Source of the DNA: Micromonospora parva
GTDB taxonomy: Bacteria > Actinomycetota > Actinomycetes > Mycobacteriales > Micromonosporaceae
Length of the DNA: 64,000 nt
Assembly: GCF_000718515.1 (NCBI RefSeq)
Contig: NZ_JNZS01000001.1
Location: forward strand, 186,001-250,000
Direction: 5' to 3'
The position numbers and the translations under genes were made by a program. This document shows, one piece after another, positions 1-8,820 of the stretch; position 1 is the first letter of the stretch, and every line of letters starts with the position of its first letter. The notes beneath the pieces were generated by a model. That model saw only the letters and a program-made list of their open reading frames with translations. It searched no databases and was not told the DNA's origin.

Positions 1-1612
1 CCGGCAGCCGGGAGAGCCGTCGGCGCAGCACGTCGCGTACGCCCTCGGGCACGTCGGAGGTGGCGACGAGCGTGCCCTCGGCGGCGAGCAGCCGCGCCGA
101 CTCCCGGACGTAGAACGGGTTGCCGCCGGTCCGCTCGGCCAACGCGGCGACCGTGTCCGGGTCGACGGTGGTCCGGGCCAGCGCGCCGAGCAGCCGTTCG
201 ACCTCGGACGTGCTCAGGCCGCCCAGCGGGATGCGGTGGGGTGACCGGCGGGCCAGCACGGCCATCGTCTCGGCGAGGCGGTCGGCGTTGTCCGCGGGCC
301 GCAGCGCCGCGACGAACAGGACGGCGCCGGTGGTCATCTCGGTGACGCTCTGCAACAGCAGCAGGGTCTCCGCGTCGGCGGCGTGCAGGTCGTCGAGGAT
401 CACGGCGACCGGTCTGCGGGTCGCGGCGGCGTCCAACCAGGTGCCCACCGCGCGGTGCAGCCGGAACCGGCCGGCGGTGACGTCGCCACCGGGCTCACCG
501 TCGCCGCCGCCGAGCAGCGGGGCGAGCGCGGGTGCGAGGTCGCCCGGGGGTGCCTGCTCGGCGAGTTGCCGCAGCGCCTCGACCCAGGCCCAGGCCGGCG
601 GGGCGCCGTCGACCTCGGGGCAACGGCCGACGGTGACCAGCCAGCCGTGGTCGATGAGCTCCTGCCGGAACCGGGTGAGCAGGCTGGTCTTGCCGGCCCC
701 GGCCTCACCGCTGAGCACTGCGACCCGCGGCCCGCTCGCCACCGTGTCGGCGGCGGCCTGCCGCAGCGCTTCCCCCTCGACCTCCCGGCCGACGAAGACC
801 TCCTGCGACACCTGTCGCCCGGCGCGTACCGGTGCCGGCGTCGCCGGTGGCAGCAGGTCGAGGCGCTGGCCGAGGATCGCGGACTCCACCTCGACCAACG
901 CCGGGCCCGGGTCCAGACCGAGCTGGTCGGCCAGGGTCGCCCGCGCCCGCCGCAGCGCGGCGAGCGCGTCGCCCTGCCGGCCGGTATGCCACAACGCCAG
1001 CGCCAGCAACCGCCAGCTCTCCTCCCGCAGCGGCGCCTGCCGGGTCAGCAACTCCGCCTCCGGCACCGCCTCGGCCGCGTCGCCGCAGCGCACCGTCACG
1101 TCGAGCAGCAACTCCCGGGCGCCGAGGCGCAGCTCCTCCAGCCGCAACACCTCCGGCTGCGCCCACGGCTCCCCGGCGAACTCGGCGTACGCCCGACCGC
1201 GCCACAGGTCGAGGCCGTCGCGCAGCAGGTGACGTGCCCGGCTCGGGTCGGTGGGGCCGACGGCGCGCGCCTCGGCGAGCAGGGTCTCGAACCGGCCGGC
1301 GTCGACGGCGTCGGCGGGCAGCCGCAGCGCGTAACCCGGTGCCGCGGTGACCAGGACCCGGGCCGGCGCCCGGCGTTCGCGGGCCGGTTCCACCAGGCGG
1401 CGCAGGTGCGAGATGTACGCCTGCAGGGAGGCGATCGCCCGTGGTGGCGCGTCACCCCGCCACAGATCCTCGATCAGCTGACCGACGGAGACGACCTCGC
1501 CCCGGGCCGCGAGCAGCAGCGCGAGCACGGCGCGTTGCCGGGGGCCGCCGAGGTCGACCGGCCCGCCTGTGTCGACCTCGACCTCAAGCGGCCCGAGCAC
1601 CCGTAGCAGCAT
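1..1612 (-). CDS. SARP/BTAD-type ATPase transcriptional regulator (3' end outside window)
   Basis: The reading frame is open from ATG at 1612 down to the window edge, about 537 codons, so the C-terminus is missing. The protein begins MLLRVLGPLEVEVD, the usual opening of the OmpR-like DNA-binding domain of SARP/AfsR regulators. A helical BTAD region follows, then an ATPase module with an intact Walker A motif (GEAGAGKT, about positions 690-720) and a Walker B-like VAVILDDLH. Family members activate secondary-metabolism or stress genes from the cytoplasm. It is transcribed in the same direction as the cyclase/AAA gene ending at 1718. The domain reading is firm; the regulated genes cannot be told, and no biosynthetic cluster is visible beside it. 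Confidence 0.85.
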   Translation of the reverse strand, partial: MLLRVLGPLEVEVDTGGPVDLGGPRQRAVLALLLAARGEVVSVGQLIEDLWRGDAPPRAIASLQAYISHLRRLVEPARERRAPARVLVTAAPGYALRLPADAVDAGRFETLLAEARAVGPTDPSRARHLLRDGLDLWRGRAYAEFAGEPWAQPEVLRLEELRLGARELLLDVTVRCGDAAEAVPEAELLTRQAPLREESWRLLALALWHTGRQGDALAALRRARATLADQLGLDPGPALVEVESAILGQRLDLLPPATPAPVRAGRQVSQEVFVGREVEGEALRQAAADTVASGPRVAVLSGEAGAGKTSLLTRFRQELIDHGWLVTVGRCPEVDGAPPAWAWVEALRQLAEQAPPGDLAPALAPLLGGGDGEPGGDVTAGRFRLHRAVGTWLDAAATRRPVAVILDDLHAADAETLLLLQSVTEMTTGAVLFVAALRPADNADRLAETMAVLARRSPHRIPLGGLSTSEVERLLGALARTTVDPDTVAALAERTGGNPFYVRESARLLAAEGTLVATSDVPEGVRDVLRRRLSRLP

Positions 1613-1717
1613 GACGGGACCAATCCTAGTCACGCCGGGTGACCGGCTCGCCCGCTCCCGTCGGACGGTGGCAAGCCAGCTCACCCCAGGTGGGGGCGCC
1701 TCGCTCTCGATGCCACC

Positions 1718-3955
1718 TCAGGCGCAGGCGGCCAGAGCGTCCGACCAGCGCGGCGACGGCGTACCGGGCGTGCCGCGTAACGGGGGTGTCTCCCCGACGC
1801 CGACGAGCGCACCCCGTCGGGCGGAGCCCGGTACGGCGGGCCTGGCGCTGATCGCCGCCCGGGATCGGGCGACCTCCGGGGGCCAGTGCCCGGCCGCGTT
1901 GCGTCGGGACGCGGCCGTCGAGGCGGCCGGGGTCGGCGGCCCGTCACCGGCCGACCCGACGACCCGCAGCCGACCGGAACCCGGCGAACGGTGGGTCTGC
2001 CGATTCGGCGCGGCCGGCGCGGTGGCCATCGTCGGGGTGCGAACGGGTCGGTGCCGCACCGGGCCGTTGGCACCCGGTCGCGACACCGGGGCCAGTGTGG
2101 TGTCGAGGCCGGCCCGGGAGCGGACCGCGTCGAGACGCACGACCTGCGCGGTCGCGGCGTCGACGACGCCGGTGCCGACCGCCTCGGCAGGGTCGGCGGT
2201 GTGCGCGTGGACGGTGTCGAGGCGCGGCGTGTCGGCGGTTCGGCTGGCGAAGACGGCGCGCAGGGCGCGGGGCAACCGCTCGGCGGCGACCTGGCGCAGC
2301 GCGGGCGCGGCGAACGCGTACCCGTCGACGCGGTGCGGACGCAGCAGCCCGGCGGCGACCAGACCGCGCAGCGCGGGTGCGGACCGGCCGGGCGTCCAGC
2401 CGAGTGCCCGGTCCACTGCCGCGCCGTGGATGAGGCCACCGAGGGTGCCGGCGGCCATCAGCACCGCCCGCCGCTCACCGTCGAGGTGGTCCACTTCCGC
2501 GCCGACGGCCCGGCGGACCGCCTCGGGCAGCGCAAGTGCCGCCGGGTCGGCGCCGTCCACCAGCGACGTCACGTACGCCGTCGCGTGCCCGGGGCGGCCT
2601 CCCACCAGCGGCAGCAGCCGGTCGACCAGGGCCACCGGCTGCCCGGCCCGGCTGAGCAGGTGGCGCAGCAGCCGGCCGGACTGCACAGTGGCCAGCGGGC
2701 CGATCGTCACCCGTCGGGCCGGACCGGGCCGGGTGTCGGCCCACTGCGGCTGGTGCACGGTGAGCACTGCCAGCGGCAGCGCGCGCTCGGTCGCCGCGCG
2801 GAACAACGCGTGCAGGAACCGGCTCACCGCCGGCGCGGCCCGGTCCAGGTCGTCGACGGCCACGATCAGCGGCCGGTCGGCGGCCAGGCGCAGCAGGACC
2901 TCCCGGCAGATCGCCGCGCCGGCGAGGGCGGCGGCCGAGCCGTCCGGGGTGGTCAGCAGGCGCTGCAGCGCCGGGACGGCGGTGGCCACCCTGGTCGGCG
3001 GGAACAGCGGCGTCAGGGCGGTGACCAGCCGGTCGTGGACCGCCGCCGGGCCGTCGCTGTGCCGGATCCCGGCGAGGTTTCGGAGCAGGTGCGCGACCGG
3101 CGCCAACACCTGATCGGGGTACGGCTGGCAGGCCGCCACGCACCAGCGGACGGGCGTACCGTCCACCGTGGTCAGGCCGCGGGTCAGCTCGTGCAGCAGC
3201 CGGCTGCGGCCACTGCCGGTGGGGCCGACCAGGGAGATCCAGCGTGGCGCCCGGTCCCGGATGGCCCCGCCCAACTGGTCGCGGATGGTGGCCAGTTCGC
3301 GGCGTCGGCCGATCAGCGGACCGTCGTGCCGGTCGGCGCCGGGGCGGACCGGGCCGACGGCGTGCCACAGCGGCACCGGCGGCACCCGACCGGCCACCGG
3401 CACCGGCGTCAGCTGACGCTGGGTGATCAGGCCGGCGGTGGCGCGGGCGGTGGCCGCGCAGAGCGCGACGCCGCCGGGTGCGGCGTACTCCTGCAGGCGG
3501 GCGGCGGCGGTGATCACCGCGCCGCTGGCCACGCCGTGCCCGCCGGTGACGACGTCGCCGAGGTCGACCACGACCTCGCCGGTGGCCACCCCGACGCGGA
3601 CGCGCAGCCTGATGTCGCCGACCATGGGCCGGCGGTCCAGCGCGGCCTGGATCTCCAGGCCGGCGCGCACCGCCCGGTAGGCGTCGAAGCCGTCGGAGTG
3701 CCGCGCGCCGAAGAGGGCCATCACGGCGTCGCCGATGTACTTCTCCACCACCCCCTGCCAGCGGTGCAGCACACCGGCGACGGTGTCGAAGTAGGCCTGC
3801 TGCAACGCCCGGACGTCCTCCGGGTCGAGGCGGCCCACCAGGGCCGTGGAGCCGACGATGTCCGCGAAGAGGACGGTGACGACGCGCCTCTCCTGCGGTA
3901 CCGGCCAGAGCGGGGTGACGGTCCGTTGCGTGTCGACGATGATGCTGGTGGTCAT
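1718..3955 (-). CDS. class III nucleotidyl cyclase / AAA ATPase fusion regulator
   Basis: A 745-residue protein. Residues about 24-175 form a class III adenylate/guanylate cyclase homology domain with the metal-binding aspartates in FADIVGS (D32) and GDAVMALFG (D76). Residues about 213-480 form a STAND/AAA-like ATPase module with a Walker B-like LIVAVDDLD (D368-369). The Walker A segment reads GPTGSGRS, with arginine (R250) at the normal lysine position. The tail after about residue 520 is low complexity and lacks the TPR-rich tail usual for the family. ATG 3955 was chosen because the cyclase domain begins 20 residues later and a purine-rich GGGGAGAAAGG lies upstream; an in-frame extension reaches 4096 but would overlap the divergent promoter. 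It is divergent from the LuxR gene. A role in signalling or transcription control is inferred. Confidence 0.8.
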   Translation of the reverse strand: MTTSIIVDTQRTVTPLWPVPQERRVVTVLFADIVGSTALVGRLDPEDVRALQQAYFDTVAGVLHRWQGVVEKYIGDAVMALFGARHSDGFDAYRAVRAGLEIQAALDRRPMVGDIRLRVRVGVATGEVVVDLGDVVTGGHGVASGAVITAAARLQEYAAPGGVALCAATARATAGLITQRQLTPVPVAGRVPPVPLWHAVGPVRPGADRHDGPLIGRRRELATIRDQLGGAIRDRAPRWISLVGPTGSGRSRLLHELTRGLTTVDGTPVRWCVAACQPYPDQVLAPVAHLLRNLAGIRHSDGPAAVHDRLVTALTPLFPPTRVATAVPALQRLLTTPDGSAAALAGAAICREVLLRLAADRPLIVAVDDLDRAAPAVSRFLHALFRAATERALPLAVLTVHQPQWADTRPGPARRVTIGPLATVQSGRLLRHLLSRAGQPVALVDRLLPLVGGRPGHATAYVTSLVDGADPAALALPEAVRRAVGAEVDHLDGERRAVLMAAGTLGGLIHGAAVDRALGWTPGRSAPALRGLVAAGLLRPHRVDGYAFAAPALRQVAAERLPRALRAVFASRTADTPRLDTVHAHTADPAEAVGTGVVDAATAQVVRLDAVRSRAGLDTTLAPVSRPGANGPVRHRPVRTPTMATAPAAPNRQTHRSPGSGRLRVVGSAGDGPPTPAASTAASRRNAAGHWPPEVARSRAAISARPAVPGSARRGALVGVGETPPLRGTPGTPSPRWSDALAACA

Positions 3956-4136
3956 GGGTGTCGCACCGGCCTTTCTCCCCGCGGTTGCCTGATCACCTCC
4001 GGAGATTGGCACTCCTGGGCCGACGGGGGATCTGCAGAACGACGTATGTCGGCCACCTGCAACCTTTAGTCGCAAAGTCGACGCGAGGAGTACCACAAGC
4101 GGCAGGCAGCCGTAGAACGGTGCGGGGCCCTGTGAT

Positions 4137-4142
4137 TAGGCT
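4137..4142 (+). promoter_or_regulatory. -10 hexamer TAGGCT of the LuxR/LAL gene (leaderless)
   Basis: TAGGCT matches the actinobacterial -10 pattern TANNNT and ends 7 nt before ATG 4150, so transcription would start at or next to the start codon. No Shine-Dalgarno sequence precedes the ATG. No convincing -35 was found. Confidence 0.5.
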
Positions 4143-4149
4143 GCGTGGC

Positions 4150-7047
4150 ATGGCCAGCGATGTGGACACCGCACCGCTCGTGGGCCGGGCCGAGCTGGTG
4201 CAGACGGTTCGGTCCGCGTTGCTCGGTGACGGCGCGCACGGGCAGACCGCGGCGGTCTTCCTGACCGGCGAGAGCGGTGTGGGAAAGACCCGGCTGTTGG
4301 ATGAGATCGGCGACCGCCTGCGGGAGCGGGGTGCCGTGGTGCTCACCGGCAGCTGCCTGGACATCGGCGACGCCTCACCGCTGCACCCGCTGTTGCAGGC
4401 GCTGCGCCGGTTCGACACCGAAGTGTCCGCCTCGCCCGCCCGCACCTCCTCGGCGGTGCGGGGGCTGCTGCAGATGTTCGCCGACGAGACCGCCGGCCCG
4501 GACGGCGCGGGCGCGTTGCTGGAGCGGGTCTCCCGCGGCCTGCACCTGATCGCCGAGGGTCGGCCGTTGGTGCTGATCCTGGACGACCTGCAGTGGGTCG
4601 ACCGCAGCACCCGTCAGCTTCTGCTCTACCTGCTCGCCGGCCTGGGTGATCTTCAGCTGTCGGTGTTGGCCGCGGTCCGGGCCGAGTCGTTGCAGGGCGC
4701 GCACCCGCTGCGTCGGGTGCTCACCGAATTGCGTCGGCTGCGCACGGTGCGGGTGCTCGACCTGGCGCCGCTGGGTCGGGCCGACACCGAGACGCTCGCC
4801 GCTGCGGTGGTCGGCCGGACGCTGAGCGCCGACGCGGCCGAGCAGGTGTGGCAGCGCAGCGGCGGCAACCCGTTCGTCATCGAGGAACTGGCCCGCGACC
4901 TGCGCGACGGCCGCGACGGCCTGTCCGAGACACTGCGGGAGATCTTCCTCGACCGCGTCGACGCGTTGCCCCAGCACGCGCACGCCGTGGTGCACGCGGT
5001 GGCCGCCGGTGTCGAGCCGGTGCAGCACTGGCTGCTGGCCGAGGTGCTGCGGATGCCGGAGGACGAGCTGATCGCCGCGGCTCGCGCCGCTGTCGCGCAC
5101 CGGCTGCTGGTCGGCGCCGACGACGGCTACCGGCTGCGGCACCGCCTCGTCGCCGAGGTGTTGGCCCACGAGCTGCTGCCAGCCGAGCGCTCCGGGCTGC
5201 ACCGCCGCTACGCCGAGGCGCTGACCACGGCGCCGGGCGAGCTGCACCAGGCCCGGCTGGCGCACCACTGGCGACTGGCCGGCGAACCGGCACGCGCCCT
5301 GCCGGCGGCGGTGGCCGCCGCGCAGGAGGCCGAACGGCTGCACGGTTACGCCGAGGCGCACCGGCACTGGTCCGCGGCGTTGCAGTTGGCCGCCGAGCCG
5401 GGCCCGTCGACGGTGGACCGGGTCGAGTTGCTGGAGAACGCCGCCGAGGCGGCCCACCACTGTGGGGAGCACGCCCGCGCGTTGGCCCTGCTGGAGGAGC
5501 TGGTCGCGCTGCGCGGTGGCGAGCCGAGCTGCGCGCTGCACATCCGCCGTGCCCGTTACCTGGCCGCCGCCGGTCGCTCCGCGTTGGCCGAGGAGGAGTA
5601 CCAGCGGGCGCTGAAGGCCGAAGACTGCTCCCCCCGGGACCGGGCCACCGCCGCCGCCCGGCTGGCCGAGCTGCTGCTGCACCTCGGCCGGTACGCCGAC
5701 GCCGGCGAGCGGGCCCGCGAGGCGCTGGCGTTGGCCGAGAACGTGGCGGGCTCGACGACCGAGGTGGTGCTGGCCAGTTCGGCGCTGGGCTTCAGCGACG
5801 CCTTCCTGGAAGACCCGGACGCCGGCCTGGCGGTCATGCGTGACGCCCTCGACACCGCCGAGCGCGCCGGTCAGCCGGAGGATGTGGCCTGCGCGTACCT
5901 GCACCTGGCGGAGCTGTTGACCGGGCCGCTGAACATCCTCGAAGAGGGTGTGGTGGTGGCCCGTCGGGGTGCCGAACGGGTGGCCGAGCTGGGGCTGGGC
6001 CGCACCTGGGGCACCCGGCTGCTGGCCATCGCCATCAACGGGCTGTTCCGGGTGGGCCAGTGGGCCGAGGCGGAGAAGGTGGTGGCCGTAGCGCTGCGAC
6101 ACCGACCGTCCGGTGCGGACGCGGTGGAGCTGCTGCTGGCCCGGTGCCGGCTCTCGGTGGGCTACGGCGACATCGAGGCCGCCGGTCGGGACCTCGACGC
6201 GGTGGCGACCCTGCTCGCCGGCGGCGGGGCGCGGCACGTCATTCCGCTGCTCACCCTGCGCTCCGGGCTGGCCATGTGGGAGGGTCGGCACGACGTGGCG
6301 CGGCAGGCCGTGCAGCGCGGCCTCACCGAGAGCCGTTCCGACGACGTGATGATCCTCTCCGCGTTGGTCTGGCACGGCCTGCGCGCCGAGGCGGAGGCGC
6401 ACGCCAGCCGCACCGTGGAGGTGGACCCGACGGCGGTGCGCCGGCTGCGCGACGTGGCCGACCGGATGGCCCGCAAGAGCGCCGGCGCCGCCCGGCCGGT
6501 GCGCTCGGTGGTGGAGGGCTTCCTGGCGTTGTGCGCCGCCGAGGTGAGCCGCCTCGACGGCAGCGACCCGGAGCTGTGGGCGGTGTCGGCCGCCGAGTGG
6601 GATCGGCGCAACCACCCCTATCCGGCGGCCTACTCGCGGCTGCGGCAGGCCGAGGCGCTGCTGGCCCGCCGCAGCCGGCTGGCCACCGCCGGCAAGCTCC
6701 TACGGGAGGCGTACCGGGTGGCGCAGGGGTTGGGTGCGGTGCCGTTGACCTCGGAGATCCGCGAGTTGGCCGGGCGGGCCCGGGTGTCGCTGGACGAGCG
6801 CGACACCGGCGCCGGTACGCGCAGCGCACCGGCGGAGGCGTCCGACGACGAGCTGACGGCGCTCACCGCACGGGAGCGGGAGGTGCTCGCCCTGGTCGCG
6901 GAGGGGTTGACCAACAAGGAGATCGGGCAGCGGCTGTTCATCAGCGAGCGGACCATCGGTGTGCACGTGTCGCACATCTTCGACAAGCTCCAGGTCCGGA
7001 CCCGGGTGCAGGCCAGCGCGATCCAGCTGCGCAACCAACGGGGCTGA
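4150..7047 (+). CDS. LuxR-family (LAL type) ATPase transcriptional regulator
   Basis: A 965-residue MalT/LAL-type regulator. Near the N-terminus is a Walker A motif GESGVGKT (residues 40-47), followed by Walker B-like LVLILDDLQW. A long helical TPR-like middle follows. The C-terminal 65 residues are a clear LuxR helix-turn-helix (LTAREREVLALVAEGLTNKE... with ISERTIGVHVSHIFDKL). The family uses ATP binding and an inducer to control DNA binding. ATG 4150 is preferred over upstream in-frame starts because a TAGGCT -10 hexamer lies 7 nt before it and the conserved domain begins directly afterwards. It is divergent from the cyclase/AAA gene, and a very strong hairpin follows 9 nt after the stop. 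Target genes are unknown; the DUF5995 gene downstream may be one. Confidence 0.88.
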   Translation: MASDVDTAPLVGRAELVQTVRSALLGDGAHGQTAAVFLTGESGVGKTRLLDEIGDRLRERGAVVLTGSCLDIGDASPLHPLLQALRRFDTEVSASPARTSSAVRGLLQMFADETAGPDGAGALLERVSRGLHLIAEGRPLVLILDDLQWVDRSTRQLLLYLLAGLGDLQLSVLAAVRAESLQGAHPLRRVLTELRRLRTVRVLDLAPLGRADTETLAAAVVGRTLSADAAEQVWQRSGGNPFVIEELARDLRDGRDGLSETLREIFLDRVDALPQHAHAVVHAVAAGVEPVQHWLLAEVLRMPEDELIAAARAAVAHRLLVGADDGYRLRHRLVAEVLAHELLPAERSGLHRRYAEALTTAPGELHQARLAHHWRLAGEPARALPAAVAAAQEAERLHGYAEAHRHWSAALQLAAEPGPSTVDRVELLENAAEAAHHCGEHARALALLEELVALRGGEPSCALHIRRARYLAAAGRSALAEEEYQRALKAEDCSPRDRATAAARLAELLLHLGRYADAGERAREALALAENVAGSTTEVVLASSALGFSDAFLEDPDAGLAVMRDALDTAERAGQPEDVACAYLHLAELLTGPLNILEEGVVVARRGAERVAELGLGRTWGTRLLAIAINGLFRVGQWAEAEKVVAVALRHRPSGADAVELLLARCRLSVGYGDIEAAGRDLDAVATLLAGGGARHVIPLLTLRSGLAMWEGRHDVARQAVQRGLTESRSDDVMILSALVWHGLRAEAEAHASRTVEVDPTAVRRLRDVADRMARKSAGAARPVRSVVEGFLALCAAEVSRLDGSDPELWAVSAAEWDRRNHPYPAAYSRLRQAEALLARRSRLATAGKLLREAYRVAQGLGAVPLTSEIRELAGRARVSLDERDTGAGTRSAPAEASDDELTALTAREREVLALVAEGLTNKEIGQRLFISERTIGVHVSHIFDKLQVRTRVQASAIQLRNQRG

Positions 7048-7056
7048 CTTACCACT

Positions 7057-7098
7057 ACGACGTATCCCGGCGCGCGTGTGCGCGCCGGGATACGTCGT
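7057..7098 (+). terminator. perfect 19-bp stem-loop after the LuxR gene
   Basis: Arms 7057-7075 (ACGACGTATCCCGGCGCGC) and 7080-7098 are perfectly complementary with a 4-nt GTGT loop. The hairpin begins 9 nt after the stop codon and is followed by TCTACT rather than a T run, as is usual in high-GC actinomycetes. The outer sequence ACGACGTAT also occurs at about 4038-4046 in the divergent promoter region of the same gene. Confidence 0.8.
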
Positions 7099-7187
7099 TC
7101 TACTGATCCGGCGGGCCGGTGTCGGCTGAGAGGCTGAGCCGCGTCGACGACGGCACGGGGGATGCCGCCGACCACAATGGAGGAGAA

Positions 7188-7958
7188 ATGATCGAACCGG
7201 TCTGGGGGCCCGTGCACCGGGACATCGTCGACCTGCTCGCCGACCACCCCGCGGACGTGCCGGCCGTGGTCGATCATTTGACCAAGCTGCAGGACATGCT
7301 GGTCCGGCTGCCACCGTTGGAGGCCAGTTGCCCGCTGGCCGACTTCAACAAGCTCTACCTGACGATCACCAGCAGCGTGTTGGACGGGCTGTACGACGAC
7401 CGCTTCATCGACCCGGTCTTCCTCTCCCGGCTCGACGTCGAGTTCGCCGCCCGCTACTTCGACGCGATGCGGCTGTGGACCGACTCCAGCCCCGGCACCC
7501 CGAAGGCGTGGTCGTGCCTGTTCGAGCGGATGCGGGGGCCGGACGCCCGCCCGCTGCCCTCGGCGGCGGCCGGGGTGAACGCGCACATCAACTTCGACCT
7601 GCCGTTCGCCCTGGTGACCACGTTCGACCACCTGGAGTCGGAGCCGGTCGACGGCAGCGACCAGCACCACGACTACCTCGAGATCAACAACATCTTCGCG
7701 GACAAGATCCCTGGCCTGCGCCGTGGCTACCTGGAGCGGTGGCAGCTGCTCATCGACATGCTCAACGGTGACATCGACGACTGGTACCAGGGGGAACTGG
7801 TCGAGTACACGCGCGATGTCGCCTGGCGCAACGCGCAGAAGATCTGGCGGTGCCGGCACGACCCGCAGGCCCGCGAGTGTGAGCGCACGCGGTTGGACGA
7901 CAACGCCGCGGCGCTCGGCCGGTTGCTGCTCTCGCCCCTCGGGGCGTTCCTGCAGTAG
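7188..7958 (+). CDS. DUF5995 family protein
   Basis: A 256-residue soluble protein (MIEPVWGPVHRDIVDLLADHP...) recognised as the actinobacterial DUF5995 family, which has no assigned activity. Visible features are a helical fold rich in Asp, His and Trp, and the segments NAHINFDLPFAL and DHLESEP with several conserved acidic and histidine residues that could bind metal; that is a guess. ATG 7188 was chosen because a perfect GGAGGAGAA ribosome-binding site ends directly before it; an in-frame start at 7119 has no such site. It lies 90 nt after the LuxR hairpin and ends before its own hairpin at 7971-8013, so it looks monocistronic. Confidence 0.75.
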   Translation: MIEPVWGPVHRDIVDLLADHPADVPAVVDHLTKLQDMLVRLPPLEASCPLADFNKLYLTITSSVLDGLYDDRFIDPVFLSRLDVEFAARYFDAMRLWTDSSPGTPKAWSCLFERMRGPDARPLPSAAAGVNAHINFDLPFALVTTFDHLESEPVDGSDQHHDYLEINNIFADKIPGLRRGYLERWQLLIDMLNGDIDDWYQGELVEYTRDVAWRNAQKIWRCRHDPQARECERTRLDDNAAALGRLLLSPLGAFLQ

Positions 7959-7970
7959 CCGGGACGGGGG

Positions 7971-8013
7971 GCTCCCGCGCTCCGCCCCGTGGGGGGCGGC
8001 GGAGCGCGGGAGC
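7971..8013 (+). terminator. GC-rich hairpin after the DUF5995 gene
   Basis: The arm 7971-7988 (GCTCCCGCGCTCCGCCCC) pairs with GGGGCGGCGGAGCGCGGGAGC ending at 8013, with one small bulge and a very short loop. It starts 12 nt after the stop codon. Confidence 0.65.
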
Positions 8014-8331
8014 GCGTCCCACCAGTTCCACCCCGCGTGGCCACCCGACGTCGGGCGGTCACGAGCGGGGACAGCCGGTCGGCCCGGGGGGTGCCGACCG
8101 TCTGCCACCGTCGGCCGGCCCGGGGGGTGTCGGCCGGCGGTGGGGGACCGCCGGGTGGGAGCGCGTCGACGGCGTGCGGATCCGGGGGTGTCGGCGGGCT
8201 CGGATCGGGTACGCCCGCGCCATGATTGTCCTGGCCCGGCGTCGGCCCGCCGCCCGCCCCCGGCCCGCGCGGCCCGGCCCGCTGCGGCCGGGCGGCCCGG
8301 TGTCGCGACCCACCGCGCGGCCCGGCGCCCG
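8014..8331. repeat. G/C-rich non-coding stretch with three related short repeats
   Basis: No gene with a ribosome-binding site is visible here. The block GGCCCGGGGGGTG occurs exactly at 8081-8093 and 8117-8129, both times followed by a CGAC/CGGC-type sequence, and a shorter relative (TCCGGGGGTGTCGGC) lies at 8181-8195. It may be simple GC-skewed sequence or a fragment of a dispersed repeat. Confidence 0.35.
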
Positions 8332-8733
8332 ATGACCGGCGTCGCGACGCGATTTCCGTTCCGCTTCGATGCGGCGTTCCGGCCGATGCTGGCCCTGCTG
8401 GGGGTCCGTCCGGCGACGGCCTGGGTCGCCGTCAGCGAACGGGATCTGATGATCCGGTACGGGCCGTGGCGGCTGCGGACCGCCCGGGACAACGTCGTCG
8501 CCGTCGAGCTGAGCGGGCCGTACCGCTGGTGGCGGGCGATCGGCCCGCACCTGTCGCTGGCCGACGGCGGTGCGACTTTCGGCAGCAGTACGGCTGGCGG
8601 GATCTGTCTGCGCTTCGGCGTACCGGTGCCGGCGTTGCTGCCCGGCGGGCGGCTGCGGCACCCGGCGGCCACGGTGACCGTCACCGACCCACCCGCGCTG
8701 GCCCGGCTGCTCGCCGTCGCGGACCTGTCCTGA
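8332..8733 (+). CDS. conserved actinobacterial hypothetical protein
   Basis: A 133-residue protein (MTGVATRFPFRFDAAFRPML...). The text has the look of a conserved actinobacterial family of unknown function: an N-terminal FPFRFD segment, VRPATAWV, RYGPWRLRT, then GPYRWWRAIGPHLSLAD, predicted to form a small beta-rich, possibly PH-like fold. No transmembrane segment or catalytic motif is evident. ATG 8332 fits the conserved start, but the upstream sequence is only GC-rich and shows no clean ribosome-binding site. The next gene begins 87 nt downstream. Function unknown. Confidence 0.6.
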   Translation: MTGVATRFPFRFDAAFRPMLALLGVRPATAWVAVSERDLMIRYGPWRLRTARDNVVAVELSGPYRWWRAIGPHLSLADGGATFGSSTAGGICLRFGVPVPALLPGGRLRHPAATVTVTDPPALARLLAVADLS

Positions 8734-8820
8734 GCAGGCCGAACAGGTGGCCGGTTCCGCCGACCGGGCGCCGGGGCAGCGCCTACCGTCGGATCAGGAC
8801 CTGTGAGGGTGGGACTGGCG

